Of a stretch of DNA of 64,000 bases, positions 26,736 to 39,700 are shown one piece after another. The notes under the pieces were generated by a model. That model was not told the DNA's origin and ran no database searches. It saw nothing but the letters and a program-made list of their open reading frames with translations. The position numbers and the translations under genes are program-made. Source of the DNA: Dipylidium caninum (Eukaryota > Platyhelminthes > Cestoda > Cyclophyllidea > Dipylidiidae); NCBI GenBank assembly GCA_017562135.1, contig QEYB01000526.1, forward strand, positions 62,001 through 126,000. The letters run 5' to 3'. Positions within the stretch are counted from its first letter, which is position 1. Each line of letters opens with the position of its first letter.

Positions 26736-28320
26736 TCCGAAGTGAAGGCGAACTGACCTCCAGTGAGCAGCCCGCATTGCAAGTGGCCTCACGCGACCGC
26801 AGTTCCTCTCTCTCTCGCGCCTCCACCACGTCGGTGACCTCAGACACCAACACCGAGGCCGCCCCGACGACCCTCCACGACGCCGCCCCGCCGACGGGCG
26901 CCGGGGACGAGCGGCGACTTCGCCGGTCTCGCCGCACCGCCGCACCGTCCGCCACGGAGGCGGCGCGGCTCCGCGGCGATTAAGAGGGTTGTCACTTAGC
27001 GCCACCAGCGATTACTAATACTGTTTGAAACGCTGCCCCTGGGGGGGAAATATTTTACCTCAAAGTGAAATGAGGAAGGCCTTTTTGTGCCAGCGTTTGG
27101 CACGACATCAATCATGTGGAATGGGAAAAACTGCTCCCCCGAGGTGAAAATGCAGCCTTAACTTTCGCCCGCTCTCTCGCTCTCGCTCTCGCTGTCTTCC
27201 ACCTTCGCGCCACTTCTTGTGTGGCGCGGCTTTGCACGTCTCAATTGGTGATGAAAAATTGTCTACCGCAAAACCGCCCGCAGATACCTGCGAAATCGCC
27301 GATTTGGTGGCCCCGTCCGCCGTCGTCGCATCGCAGCTCCTTCGCCGTCCACCTCGTACGCGGCTGCGCGGAGCCCCGCGGGAGAAGCCGCGTCAGAGGC
27401 GAAAACTCCTCGGTCCGCCGCGTCGCGTCGTCGGATTGTCCGCCTCCACCGCGGTGACACTGGCCGAGTGGCGATGAACTGACAGGTGGGACGGGAACGC
27501 GGTCCACTGGCGAGGCGAACAGTCATTCCATCATTTTGGACAAGCGAAATGCCACTGAGATCGCCTCGGCCAATCACCGTTAGGCTCTCCCTGGTGTCCG
27601 TGGTGCTGGCAACTTAAAATACGTGTTTTGGCCGCTCTTTAATTCTCCGCGTCAAGGACACATTGGCGGCCTGCTGGTCAATTTTCGCCCCGCCGAAGTA
27701 TGAATCTTCCTGTCTAAAACGATTTTTCAATGCTGGTGAATAAATTATGGTGGTTACAAATCACCGGCCACCGCCTCGGCCCGGCCCGGCCCGGGACTGC
27801 CCGGCCGCCCCGTCCCGCACCTCGTCCAGCCTGTGACACATTTTTCGCTAGTGTGACTGCCGATTCCTCCACCCAAATGGAGGAAAGTGTGCGGGATGAT
27901 TGTAGACAAGCAGTGAGGAGGAGGAGGAGGTTACACACACACACACACGCAGAAGTTGTCCACCACGCCAAAACCACCTTTGTCTGAAGAGACTTTCCTC
28001 GAGTCTTGTCGAGAAGTCCACCCTCTTCTCCACTCAGCTTTCAACAGTGTGAGGAAATTAATTTTTAACCGCAGGCCTCAGGTCTCGCTGGCTGAGTGGC
28101 GAACGAATCGAGCGAGTTTAGGCAAAGTATCATCCTTTCACTAACAGACAATCATTTGGGAGGACTCAGTGGGGTGGAGGAGGTCCCAGCTATTCCGTAA
28201 TTGCGATAAATCTGCCTCAAGACGAGGATCAACGGCAGTGAGCAATGCTCGTCCGCCATTGGTCAGCCAGTGCACACGCGGAGCTACACACTCGACGCTG
28301 ATTGGCTCCCACCGCCACGC
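26736..28320. other. Upstream region of the Wnt gene
   Basis: No gene is supported. The stretch includes a GC-rich part (to about 27000), a CTCTCG tract near 27175-27195, and a CA dinucleotide microsatellite at 27933-27948. It is the natural place for Wnt control elements, but I cannot name any from sequence. Confidence 0.4.
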
Positions 28321-28326
28321 GGACGG

Positions 28327-28333
28327 TATAAAA
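28327..28333 (+). promoter_or_regulatory. TATA box of the Wnt gene
   Basis: TATAAAA lies 39 bases before the start codon at 28372. An inverted CCAAT element (ATTGG) lies upstream near 28300. Transcription starting the usual 25-30 bases downstream of a TATA box would leave a 5' leader of only about ten to twenty bases. Confidence 0.65.
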
Positions 28334-28371
28334 CGGACAAGAAGGGTGCTTTTTCCTGAGTAGCCAAAGCC

Positions 28372-31300
28372 ATGCCAGCCGGAGTTCGAGTCCTTGTCTT
28401 CCTCCTCCTCCACCTTCTTTTCGCCATCCACCTGTCAACAGACCTCGTCCTCGCCCAGTTGACGTGGAAGGGCGGTTTGAAGTACCTCGTCAGTCCCCCC
28501 TTCAGACGCCAAAATCAGGCGCAACGGGACAACGCCTACGTCTCCAAGGACAGCATTAACAGTATTTCAAGGGAGACTCTGAATTTGGATAATTTGGTGC
28601 AAAAACCCACTGGACGATGGTGGTAAGTCCCGTGAGACGCGTGGATTATTCTTCCTCCTCCCCTCGAGAGACACCTTTAATTCGTGAATTGCACGCATTA
28701 GCGGCTCCCCTGGTTCCGCGCCTCAGTTTCGCTCTGTCTTCAAATTCGACTTACTGCGTGAGAACATTTTGGTCTGTTATTTTAAGACCGAATGATTCAC
28801 AAAAAATAAGAGTGAGTTTGTGTCGCCTCCTGTCCCAACTGCAGCATTGGCGAGGCCTTTCACCAAAAAAACACTGTAAATACCCGTGAAGGCGGCTCTA
28901 ACCGGTGGAGTGGAAGGCTTAGCCGACAGGCGGAGACGCGACGAGGCCGGACGCGGCTAAGCAACGCGGTTAGCGACACTTTTCTGCCTCCCTCGACTCG
29001 ATTTTAGCCGAGGTGACACTCAGAAGGAGACCACAGAAAAAGGATTTTTGTTTTCACGTGTGTGTGAATTTTCGCTCACAAAAGAGCAATAAACTCACTG
29101 CTCAGATTGCACTCATTTGACCCTCATAATACTGGTCTTAAACATAAAAAAGGAGTTGCAGAAGACGATCCGCGCACCCACACACCGTGTACAAAGAGAC
29201 GGGGTGGAAAGAATTCTCATTTCTGCGCTCAGGCGACCAGGTCTGCGGGCCAAGGGCGAGGGAGGATGGAAGGGAGGCGGAAGGGGGAGACGGGGGACAT
29301 CAGGAACACTCAGGGGCGGGGGCGGAGGCTGAGGGGGGAGGGCGCCACCATCAACCACCGTTGGCTCTGACTCCTCTGCGGAGGTGATGCCCTTTGGAGT
29401 TGGAAGAGCCCACCGAGTTCAACCCCAGACCCTCTTCCTCCACCCAGGTTGGACTCACTAGCTCGCCTACTCCACAATCATCCTCTCCATCTGTCAAAGT
29501 ACGTCCGGGAGATATCCATCCCCTCGAAGGAGTCCTTGAACTACGAGACACCACCGAGTCTGTTGAATCTGCCGCGATTTCAACCACGGGGGACCACTTC
29601 GTCATTTGTCGAGGTAGGCATTGTGAGGAGCGAAATATTCCCAGACATAAATGAACGGCGCTGATTTGACCGGTCGTAAAGGCCGCAAGGAGGGCACTAA
29701 TTTGCCCTGTGTACTTAACGCGCGAGCTGATTGGCTGAGAAAATGTGATAGCCGCCTCGAGTGACATCATTGGTTAATGGATGGATTGATGAGTTGCGAC
29801 GTAAATTAGGATTTTATGCGAGAGAATAAAGTGTTGGGACAAATTACTCCGCGCACCCTATTACTACTTCTTTAATCAGTGTACTTTTCTCTTTTCACGC
29901 TAAAATTTTGCCCTTTTCCCGAAGGTCAAGGTCTTCACCACTGTTTATCAGCTTTTTGTTTGAAAAATAATAAAAATAAGCTACATCAGGCTGGTTTATA
30001 GTACAGTGGGAGATTTCCTCGTTCGTGCAGTAAGTGGGATTTTGCGTACCATCTTCACTACAGTCGGGAAGTTGGCCAATCTACGACCAAGTGCGGGCGG
30101 TTCACAATCTCCGCCAACTCCTCGCCAGTTACCGTCAGTGGTTTTCTCCGCGGCAATGGAAACAATTCTTGCACAAGACACCGCCTCAACTATCGGCCTC
30201 ACAGGTCCAAGAAGAATCTGTCCACCTGGAATTGCTGGAAGCCGCCGTCCAGGGGGGTGCGAGCTGCCCTGGCCGAGTGTCAGTACCAGTTCCGGAATGA
30301 GCGTTGGAATTGCAGCGAGGTGCGCTCCGATAGAAATGCCCTTTTTGGCAACATCCTCTCCAAAGGTAGGTCTGTCGATCTGGGGAGCCCGAATAGCTGT
30401 CGACGAGAACTCCAGTCTCACCACTGCGTCCACACATTTTAGGTGTACCAGAGACTGCCTTCGTATATGCTCTGGTAAGCGCCAGCATGGTTCGTTCCGT
30501 GTCTGAGGCTTGTCTCCTGAATCTCCGCAACTGTCCATGCAATAATCGTGGACGAGAGACCTTTAAAGATGGTTCCGATGCTGTGAACTGGCAATGGCAA
30601 GGATGTGACCACAACATCCACTTTGGCAGACGCTTCGGGAGGCGTCTGTTAGATCCCCTCGAGACCGGCGGCTTCCATATTCGGTTTCTCATGAACCTCC
30701 ACAATTACCGCGTCGGGCGGAGGGTAAGAACAGCCCTACCATTGTAAGAGTCGATAAAAGTGCTTCCGTGCGACCAAAGCCCACTTCTTTCGGTCACAGG
30801 TTGTTGCGGAAAACATGGAGAAGTACTGTAGATGCCATGGCACAAGTGGTTCTTGTACTTTAAAAACATGTTATCGACGGACCCCTTCAATGCGCGCCAT
30901 TGGCAACCGGTTGAAGTCGATGTATGAAAAAGCCTCTCAAGTCATGCGAGGTTAGTCGCCTTCGCAACATTTATAAAAGTTATTTTCTACTTAAAAGTGG
31001 TAAGTAGAAGGTATTAACCGCTGTTTTAGACAACACACTGCCTGTTAGCTGGGGCCACCACGGAAGGGGGAATTCCATTGTCCATCTAACTCGGTGGAAT
31101 AATCAGAGGACTCTTCGGGAGGTGGACCACGACTCCTTACTCTATCGCGGTGGATCTATGGCCAAGCCACCCTCCCTCCTAAAAGTCAGTTTTGACCGAT
31201 TAGGGAGGGATCAAAAACCTACTACGAAGGAGCTCGTCTTCTATGAGCAACCAACAAAAGACCTTTTTTGCGAGCCCAATCCAAATCTCCACATTCTAGG

Positions 31301-31487
31301 CACCCGAGGCAGGACATGCAATTCTACTTCAGGTGGACCAGATAGTTGTCGTTCATTGTGCTGCAGACGAGGGCACAGAACGATGCATTATTATGCGCTG
31401 GAGAATTGTGAATGCAAATTTGTGTGGTGCTGTAGAGTTGAGTGTCAAAAGTGTTTGGTGTTGAAGAGGCAAGAAACCTGCATGTAA
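28372..31487 (+). CDS. wnt: Wnt family secreted signalling glycoprotein
   Basis: Six exons with matching phases: 28372-28622, 29448-29613, 30064-30365, 30443-30723, 30800-30950 and 31030-31487. The N-terminus is a signal peptide of about 28 residues with a leucine-rich core. The Wnt core begins with ECQYQF and RWNCS. Next come ETAFVYA and the WQWQGCDHNIHFG block. The hallmark CHGTSGSC segment follows, whose Ser receives the palmitoleate needed for Frizzled binding. The cysteine-knot C-terminus closes the protein with CEPNPNL, LCCRRGH and CKFVWCC. The 29448-29613 exon is needed to put the next exon in the right frame. One extra G in a six-G run at 30252-30257 then breaks the frame just before the ECQ motif. 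Removing it makes the total 1608 bases, giving 535 residues. I do not assign a Wnt subfamily. The gene sits wholly inside the loop of inverted repeat 2. Confidence 0.96.
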
Positions 31488-32084
31488 ATCGACCACTGGA
31501 AGAGATTTCACTCCTCCCACCAATCAAAACTCGTCCTTCATTTGAACCAATCAGTACACAGACTATCACCCGCAAACTCATTGATGATTTATTACACCCT
31601 AATTTATATATGCTTCAATTTTTTTGTACTTCCTATTGATGCACCGATGTATGAATGTTACTAACAATGACATGTGGCTATTAGTTGTACTTACCTCGTG
31701 AAACGAACATATCAACAGAGATTTTGGAATTTCATTGTCTGTTTTCTCGTGAATTTTGGAGCTGATGGGATTGGCGTATCTCTTTGAGAAAAGGAAGATG
31801 ATGTCAGACAGCTTCGGGTCCGTGAACTGGCCCTTAGTGCAGCATCTCATAAGTCTAGCGTGGAATTTCACAGGGGAGACGGTTTGGCCATTGGAGCAGA
31901 TGCTGAGGCAAAACAATTCAGTCGAAACGCACGGAGTGGGCGGAGGAGCAGGAGAAGTCGAGAATGAGAGGCTCGGATGGGTCAGTTGGCGCGCAGAGTG
32001 TGTGTGGACAAAACCAGCTGAGATGAGGAGGTCCAGAGAGAGCACGGAACTCACCGGCAGCCTTTACTTAGATACGTCAGCAGT
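31488..32084. other. 3' flank of the Wnt gene
   Basis: It holds the Wnt 3' untranslated region. I see no perfect AATAAA close to the stop. AT-rich sequence near 31590-31620 may serve. No other gene is supported up to the right arm of inverted repeat 2. Confidence 0.4.
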
Positions 32085-32715
32085 CGATTTTGAGGAAGAA
32101 GAAAAAAAGTTGCTTGGAGGTGAAAAGGCAGTCGAGCGTCTGGACCCTCATCTTGACGAAGTCGATCAACTCGTCGAGAATTCATCGTCTGCGGCAGACG
32201 CTCTTTCCGCAGGTCCAAAGAGGCCGGTGATGGTGGTGGTGATGGCATCTCTTCGGCGACCTCCACCGCCCTGCACGCTTCTACAACCGGTTGGTGCAGC
32301 CGACGTCGTCTTCATGGTGCGTGGTGGGCGACGAGGAAGTCGTCACGAGGCGGGGCATGCGTGGCAGGACAGGAGGCGGGACGGAGGGAGGGAGGGAGGC
32401 GACGAGAAACGAAGAGGAGAAACGAGACGAGCTGGCGAGGCGAGGCGAGGCAGTCGAGGGAGAGAAGAGGCGAGTCGCACCGCACCGCTCTGCGCCGCGC
32501 TTCGTCGACAGGAGGCGAAGGACAGCAGTCGATGGCATGGAATGGCGTGGCACAGCATCGGAGGCGAATGCGAAGTCATTGCGATGCAACGAAACGCCGC
32601 AACACAAACGCGCACACCAACCCCTTTGTTGCGGCTGGACGTGGACAGACGCGGACCAGCGTTCACTCGACTGCGCACCCTCCGAATCTCGACCTCGCCG
32701 ACGAGGTCGAGCTTG
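32085..32715. repeat. Inverted repeat 2, right arm
   Basis: This is the reverse complement of the 25705-26735 block, minus its 410-base middle part. Together the arms enclose a loop of about 5.3 kb containing the whole Wnt gene and its promoter. The two arms differ by scattered substitutions and small indels. Confidence 0.88.
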
Positions 32716-33709
32716 GCGTGTGCCACAGATGAATGCCAAGCAAAACCAGCCGTTCCGACCCAGGATTTGTGAATGCACCGTTCTAAGGTCTTCGTCCACT
32801 CATCCTCTTTTGCCTTTCCGAAAGACCACTTCGCCGTTTCCCTCTACGACGCCTTATCGGTGCCTCCTCCCTCCAGCCAGTGCGCCCCGCCCGGACAACC
32901 TTATTTGCCCCCAGGCGAGACAATGCGGCGAAGCGTTTACTTTCTCGGCCAGACGAGCTACTCCTCTCCGGCGCTCAGAGGACAAAAGGCGTCAGAGACG
33001 GCGAGATTCGGACACACCAGTGGACGAAATGAAGGCTTCTCGGGCGACTGCCCCAAATCCGGGCGAACGGACAATCGGTCTTTCGTTGTGCCCGCTCGGA
33101 CAAGCTGGGCCGGGCCCAATTGTACTATCGACGAGGGAGAGCCCCGGTCCAGCACAGTGGAGCAGCTCCCGCTCGTCTAAATCGGGTTTCTCGGACCGTG
33201 GCATAAGTGCGGACCTCGGAGGGGCAGATGAACACAATTCCGGAAGCATCTACGCCCAGACGCCCCACTCGACCCCCGGCCAGGCGACCTCTAGAACAGG
33301 GGATGAGACCAGCCACCCATTCGGAGACACACGCTTTGGGGACTAGCATGGATCCCCCGTCCCCGTCTCCCACTCCCGGCGACCCTCCCACATCGCACAA
33401 CACCAAGTCAGTACACCGTTCTATTTCATCTCACTCCGTAAATCGTTCAAAGGCGTCACCACCGGGGCTTGGGGGCCCTCAACCCTGCCACACCCCTATT
33501 GGCGTGGACGGAGGGATCGAGGTGGGGGAGGGGAAGGGCGGGAATGAGGGAGGGAGTGGGTGGAGCAGAACCAGGCACAGGAAGAAGGAGAGACAAGGGG
33601 TGCAGGCGAAAGGAACAGGCCCTTCAGGTGACATAATGACTATTTACATGGTGGCAGTGGAGACAATAAAAACTAGGACGACGCGATAACCGGCGTCACA
33701 ACACCCCGT
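32716..33709. other. Interval between inverted repeat 2 and the CRTC gene
   Basis: Two overlapping plus-strand registers stay open for about 130 codons each (32773-33180 and 33207-33689). Neither shows a domain or splice borders. The right part must contain the 3' untranslated region of the CRTC gene on the other strand. Confidence 0.35.
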
Positions 33710-36700
33710 TCAGGTGGGGGAATATTGTTCTCGCACCAGTTGGTCCTCGGTCGCCGCATCGGTCACGTAGTTTGCCATGCTGGGCTCGGTGAGTAGTTGA
33801 AGATCGTTCGCTGCAATAGGCACATAGAAGGCTGGAGCGGCGCTGGTGCCCGAAGCAGTGGGTGCAGGAGGGTCAAATTTGGCGCTTTTGGAAGGAGGAG
33901 GGGAGGCTGCTACGCTGCTCCACAATGGTGTCGTGGTCGCCGTGGGCGTCGGCGGTGGCGGGGGTGAAGTAACGGCAGTGGAGGAGTCGAGAGGACGTTT
34001 TTCAAGGCGGGAGAGTAGGTCAACGGCCATGCTGAAACTGTCCCGGCGACCCTCCTGTTCCGGGGATGCTATTGAATGCAATACCAACTACTTGACACGT
34101 TTAAGTAGCGTGTTTTTAACACTATCACACGCGCTGGAAATAAAGTGCCGCTACGCACATTTACCAATTCCCTGCACAAATTGCCTTTTTATTACGCTTC
34201 TGTAAATGTAAAAGGATCGGAGGAAAAGAGAAAACTAGCTTCGACAGAACGGACAAAGCCCCAGCGTGGACGCAAACCGAACAAACGCGCCTTCAATCGG
34301 CCCGGTCCACCAACTTCAGGGAGCACTAAGCGCAAATGCCACCGCTTCCCTGCTGCGGATGCATCACGATCGCAAGTGAACAATTTGGCGTAGGGGAGAA
34401 GCGCACCCCGCCCCACAAGAGTCTTTGTAGTTCCCTCTGATATACCCAAAGCGGGGTTTCGGGAAGAAAGTGATTGGCAGAGAAAAAGGGGGGGGGACGG
34501 GGGTGCGTCGATGGAATCCGCGCCAGGTCAAGCAAGAGTCCTGTTGGTGTAGGAGGCGAGTGGAGGTCACGAGAATGTGAACAAAGAACGCCGTGAAAGG
34601 CGGTGAGTGGAGAAGCGCTGATTTGCAGATCAAAAGACCGCCGGAAGGTGAGGCTCAAAGGAGGGAAATGGTGAACGCCGCAACTGACGGGACAGTGAAG
34701 GAGGAAGCATCAATCATGGAAGCGTGCTGGCGTGGATAACACGGCCAGAGCCTTAAAAAATGGATTGAGTGGGGCAGGACAGTGACGGGTGGAAAAAGTC
34801 ACCCCACGCCCGTCTCTCGCCCCAGTGACAGGCTGCGGTGGAGTCGTCGGCGTCAAGGCTCGAGGCCCGTCGCCTTTCGCACCGTCCGCGGGGAGGCTTC
34901 CGCGCCTTCAGCGGTGCCGTTTCGCCCCAAGATCGCGAGTTAATCGGCAGGCATGGAGGCGCCTTCGTCGGGCCCGGTTGACAGTCGCCGCCCGCCCCAC
35001 CTCCCACTCGAAATGCACCAACACCCGCACATACATACACCCACACACACCCGCAATCACACGCACACACGCGAGCGAAGAAGCACACCTCCGCCCGATC
35101 ACGTGGAGAGAGACGAAGTCGAAGGGCGTTTCGCCTGCTCCACCTTGATTTCGCGACGGCTACTCGCACCGCGTGGAGCGGAGCCTGCTTCGCCCCCCTT
35201 CGCTCCCCCCCCAGGCGAGGAGGGTTGGAGCCCCCTTGGGAGGGGGGGAAGACGACGCGCGAGGCGACCCGGGCGAGTGGCCGCGTGGAAGGCTTGGCTG
35301 CGTGGCTGCGCTCGGCCTACGACGCGAGTTCTCGCCTCCCAAGCTTCGGGCGACGTGTCCGTCCGTCCGGGTTCGCGGTCCAGCGTCGGCGGCGACATTT
35401 GTCCCGCTCGACCACTGACGGGGCGGGGACGGACGAGACAGAAGAGGCGCGTGGTCCGCGGGAAAAATTCCTCACCCGAGGCGAGGGACGTCGCCCCACC
35501 GCCCCCCCCCTGCTCAGTCGTCAATTTGTGCGCGATTCACGGCATCCCGAACAGCCGGTCTTTGTTGCTTTCCAATCAGCCCCACGACCCCGCTCGGGGA
35601 CGGGCGCGGTCCCGCACGCACACAGACTGCCTTTAGCCCGTCTACTCTGCCCCTCCTCCGCTCTCGAGCGCTCCAAAGCCCTCTGCAGACTGGCGCAGAG
35701 CGTCCCAATCCGCGTGTCGCCATGTCCGCCCTCGGGACATGGGGAGGGTCGGTGGTGGTGTGTCAATCGCTCGAAAATCGATGGTGCCGCCATTGTCGTT
35801 TAGCCGATGGGGGGCGGACTCGCTCGCAAAAGTTGCGAAGTGATTCCCACACACTCGCGCGAGGGGACCCATAACGCGGCGGGTGGAAAAGATGCTGACA
35901 GCCGAACGGGAACGGCACTTTGCTCGGTCAACAGCGCGGCTTTTCAATCGGCTTTGGTGGGTCCGACGCACTCACAAACCGCCGCTGAAGCGCGACGGCC
36001 CCGGCGGCGTCTAAAATCAGGCTTTTCCTCGTCCTCACGCATCGTTTCCCCCCGACGCCCACGGGGGCTCTACTCGCTTGGGGCGGTGCGAGTGACCCTC
36101 GAGAAACAGGACGGAGGCGCCTCTCGCCACCGTCCCTCTTCACGTGTGTGTGTGCGCGGGCGTTTGTCCATTTGAGAGTTGGGGATGGGCGGAGCCTCGT
36201 CGGTGTGGCCCGCTGAAAGGCAGCGGAAGCCATAAACGTCCCGGACGGTGGCGAAAGGTGACAGACCGGGTGGGTGTGTGGTTGCCTGGATTAGCTGGGT
36301 TTGCCGGCGGCACCGAGGCGGGGATTAGCAGCCCGCCCCGCCCCTCCTTCGCCTCTTCTGCCTGCGTGTCCAACGCCTCCACCCGCCCCACGCGCAGCTT
36401 GACGCGACCGACTCCGCCGAAGCCTGTCCTGGGGTGAGAGAGAGGCGCGGAGTGGGTTTTCGGGGGGGGGGGGGAGGAGAGAGTAAATTTGCAGATCATG
36501 GAGGGCGGGGATTTGTCTTCCCAGGCAGCCGCGGAGATTTGTTGCCACTGCTGCGACGCTGACTAAAGTGTGTGGACGAGGCAACAGGGCGCCGAGGACA
36601 CTCGAGGTTCCGAAAAAGATGAGGACAAAAAGACGGAAAGACTGCGCACCGGACACTCGAGGGGAACACCGTGGGTCTCCAGCAACATTCTACGGCCAGC

Positions 36701-39700
36701 GTTACGCCAACTGCGACTCGACCGCTCGTTTGGCAGTCGACGGGGGGAGAGGGAGAATCATCTCTTCCTCCCTCTCTCTCTCTCCTGAAGACGGAAGCTT
36801 CAGCACCGAACGGAAGGGTTGGGGGAGGAAAGCGGCAGTCAGACCTCGGCGGAGCATGGAAGAGTGTCAATCCAGCGCGAATTTACTCACAGGTAAAGAT
36901 GCGGGCGGCAAGTTTAGCCAACTCACGCAACAGATCGGTGTCAATGGTGCTAATCTCGAGGGGTTGGCTGAGGGACGCGGAGGTGGCTATCGCAACGGAG
37001 CTTCCGACGCTGTTACCGGCGACTGTCGGCGCAGACGAGGTCTGTGAGAGGTGGCAGGCGATGGAATCGGCCGCCGGTGTCCCGAAGTAGCCGCCGCTGC
37101 CGCTGTCGCCGCCGACACCGCCTCCAACGGCTGACGAAGAGTGGTTTTCGTATTCCATGTGTGCCGACATCTACGAGAAGCAAAGGGGAGCGAAAAGAAG
37201 GCCAGGATAGAATTCTGCAAATCCCCCCACCCCTACGCACAGGAAGAAAAGCCGGTTTCCCAACTCCAAGTCGTTTTTGGAACCGCATCCCGTGACTAAC
37301 AAGAGCCCCGCAAACCGACAGCCGTCAATCCTTCGTCGCCGACTATTTCCAACGCCGCTGAACTCGTCAGGACTGCGGAAGGGGACCTCCCGGTCCACGA
37401 CCTTCCGGTCAGCGGTCTGTCTATGTGCCCCCACTTACTTACAATTCGTAGTGTGAACAAAGGAACACACAAAAGACAAAAAATGCACCATTTGATGGAG
37501 TGGAAACGTGAGAAGGCGGCTCCCGCCTCTAAGCGTCGACGCAAACGCGAGTACGACCAAGTCGGGTGAGGAGAACGTCGTCAACCGAACGATAAGTTGA
37601 GGCTACTTGAACCACGATACGACTAATTTGGCCTCTCCTCTTCCCACTACAGACAATAAACGGCCTCGGCTGAAGGGGGGTCCGGTGATTTGCACACGCC
37701 GGCCCAGTAGACGCCACAAGTTCATTGGTGGAGGCCTTTAAATGAGTCCCACACCACACAATTACCGCACTACCGTCTACCGAGGCAGCCTAGTCGCAGG
37801 AGAAACGCCTCTTTCCTTCGCTGCTCACCCTACAACTGCGCCGGCTGGTCCGAATTCCCGCGACTAACGGAGGAGGGCGGTGGAGGTGAAGACCTCCCAG
37901 AGTGAGATCTACACATGACAAGAGCAAGACGGTTGCCACTAATATCGCATTGCAGCACCAACAACAGGTAAGCACGCCAACACAACGGAGTGGAGACAAA
38001 CAAAGCGACTAGGCGAGCCGCGATTGGCCAAGTAGGCCCCACTAAACGCAATGACCTTGACGCCGGTGCGCGCTGATTGGCTGATATGAAAGCTATTTGC
38101 CGTTCAATGTCGTCGCCGCCGCTGTCGCCGTCTTTTTATTTCAAAACACGCGAATAATTTAGAAATTCGCGGGTCGAGGGAGAAGAGAGGGGGCGTCGGT
38201 GAAGGTAGACAAAGGGAAAGGAAGAGAAGAAGTGGAAAAATAAGAAGACGAGGAGAAGGAGGAGGAGGAAGACGGTCAGCTCACCTGTGACGCTGCAGGT
38301 TGAGATTGAAGTTGCGAGGGCTTTGAACGGAAGTAGCCGTAGACGTCGGATCTGGAGCAAAGGGTAAAGAGGAGGAAGAGAGGTGAATGGGAGGTGAGAG
38401 GGAAGAACTTGAAAGAGAACGGTCATTGCACTGCTAAACCTTCTAATGTAAACACGGGCAGATGGTGAGGGGAAGATAATAGACCTTCTGTCTTACTTGC
38501 CTCGCCCTCTACCGTCAAGTTCTTTGCATCCGCCTCGCCCCCGCTCCCCCCCTCCCCTTCAAAATCGCCGCCACCTGTCCACATAATCGCCGTCTTAAGG
38601 ACGAGACAAGTTGGGCTGAATTACCGACCTTTAGCGGCATTTTCGAGTATTCGCAGAGACGCTACCACCTTCCACGGGACGAGAAGGCGCAAAGGGGGAC
38701 AACACATGAAATCACCTTTTTAGCCTCAAGCCGGACGAGGACGGCGGGAGATCACAAGCAGGCGTTGAGACGCCGTCGCCTGCGCCGCCGTTTATCGGCC
38801 ACGTGGGATAGGACTGGGCCACGGAGCCCGGGGTGTAGGCCTCCACACCGGCTCCGACCCCGCCTCCGCCTCCGCCTGCGCCATCCTCCGTCTGCAGCAT
38901 CGCCGAGTGGACGGGCGCAGTCGCCTGATGGAAGACGGGGTGGTGCGCCGGCACGTAGCGCTGGGGGATGTTGCGCATGCTGTGGTAGTCCGATTGCAGT
39001 CTCCGCAGGGGCTGCTGCTGCTGCTGTTGTTGCTGGAACACCGTGGTGGAGGACTGGTGACGACAGCGGGGAGAGAGGAGGCCGCCGTTGGAGTAGGAGG
39101 TCGCAGAACCGTTTGGCGTGGCACCACTGCTGTGCACGTGTTGGCAACGGGAAAGGCCCAACTCGTTCACGGGTGGAAGGGTGCGCTGCCGCTGCTGCTG
39201 TTGTTGTTGCTGTTGCAGGCGCGGAGGAGGTGGGAGCAGCGGCGGTGGTGGCGGGAGCGACGGTTCATGCTCCTGTTGACGCGGGTAGTGCTGCGAGGGC
39301 GGCACACGACACGAGTGACCGCAGGGACCCGGGAAGCTGCTGGGAATGCACGAGTCTGAGTAGGTCCTAATGAGAAGACGAGAGAAAGTAAGGGAAGGCG
39401 GATGCGACTGCGGCCCATCAACTCTCAGCTGTTCACACAAAAGTCGTCAGACTCCTCGGTGCATCGTCAAGAGGCGCCAATTTGTCGACACCGAACCCAC
39501 CTTCGATACTCCACCAGACTCATTCCACCAATCATCGTCGCCGTCGGCGAAACAGTGAAGGCCGCGTTCGAGGCGTTGCCCACCAGTCCGCCGGCGCACT
39601 CCTGAGCCCTTGGCGGGCCCCAGACCGACTGACACGGGTACCCTCGCGACAGCGGTTGGGGTCCCGGGCCGGCCGGTGCCAGCGGCGGCGGCGGAGGCAG

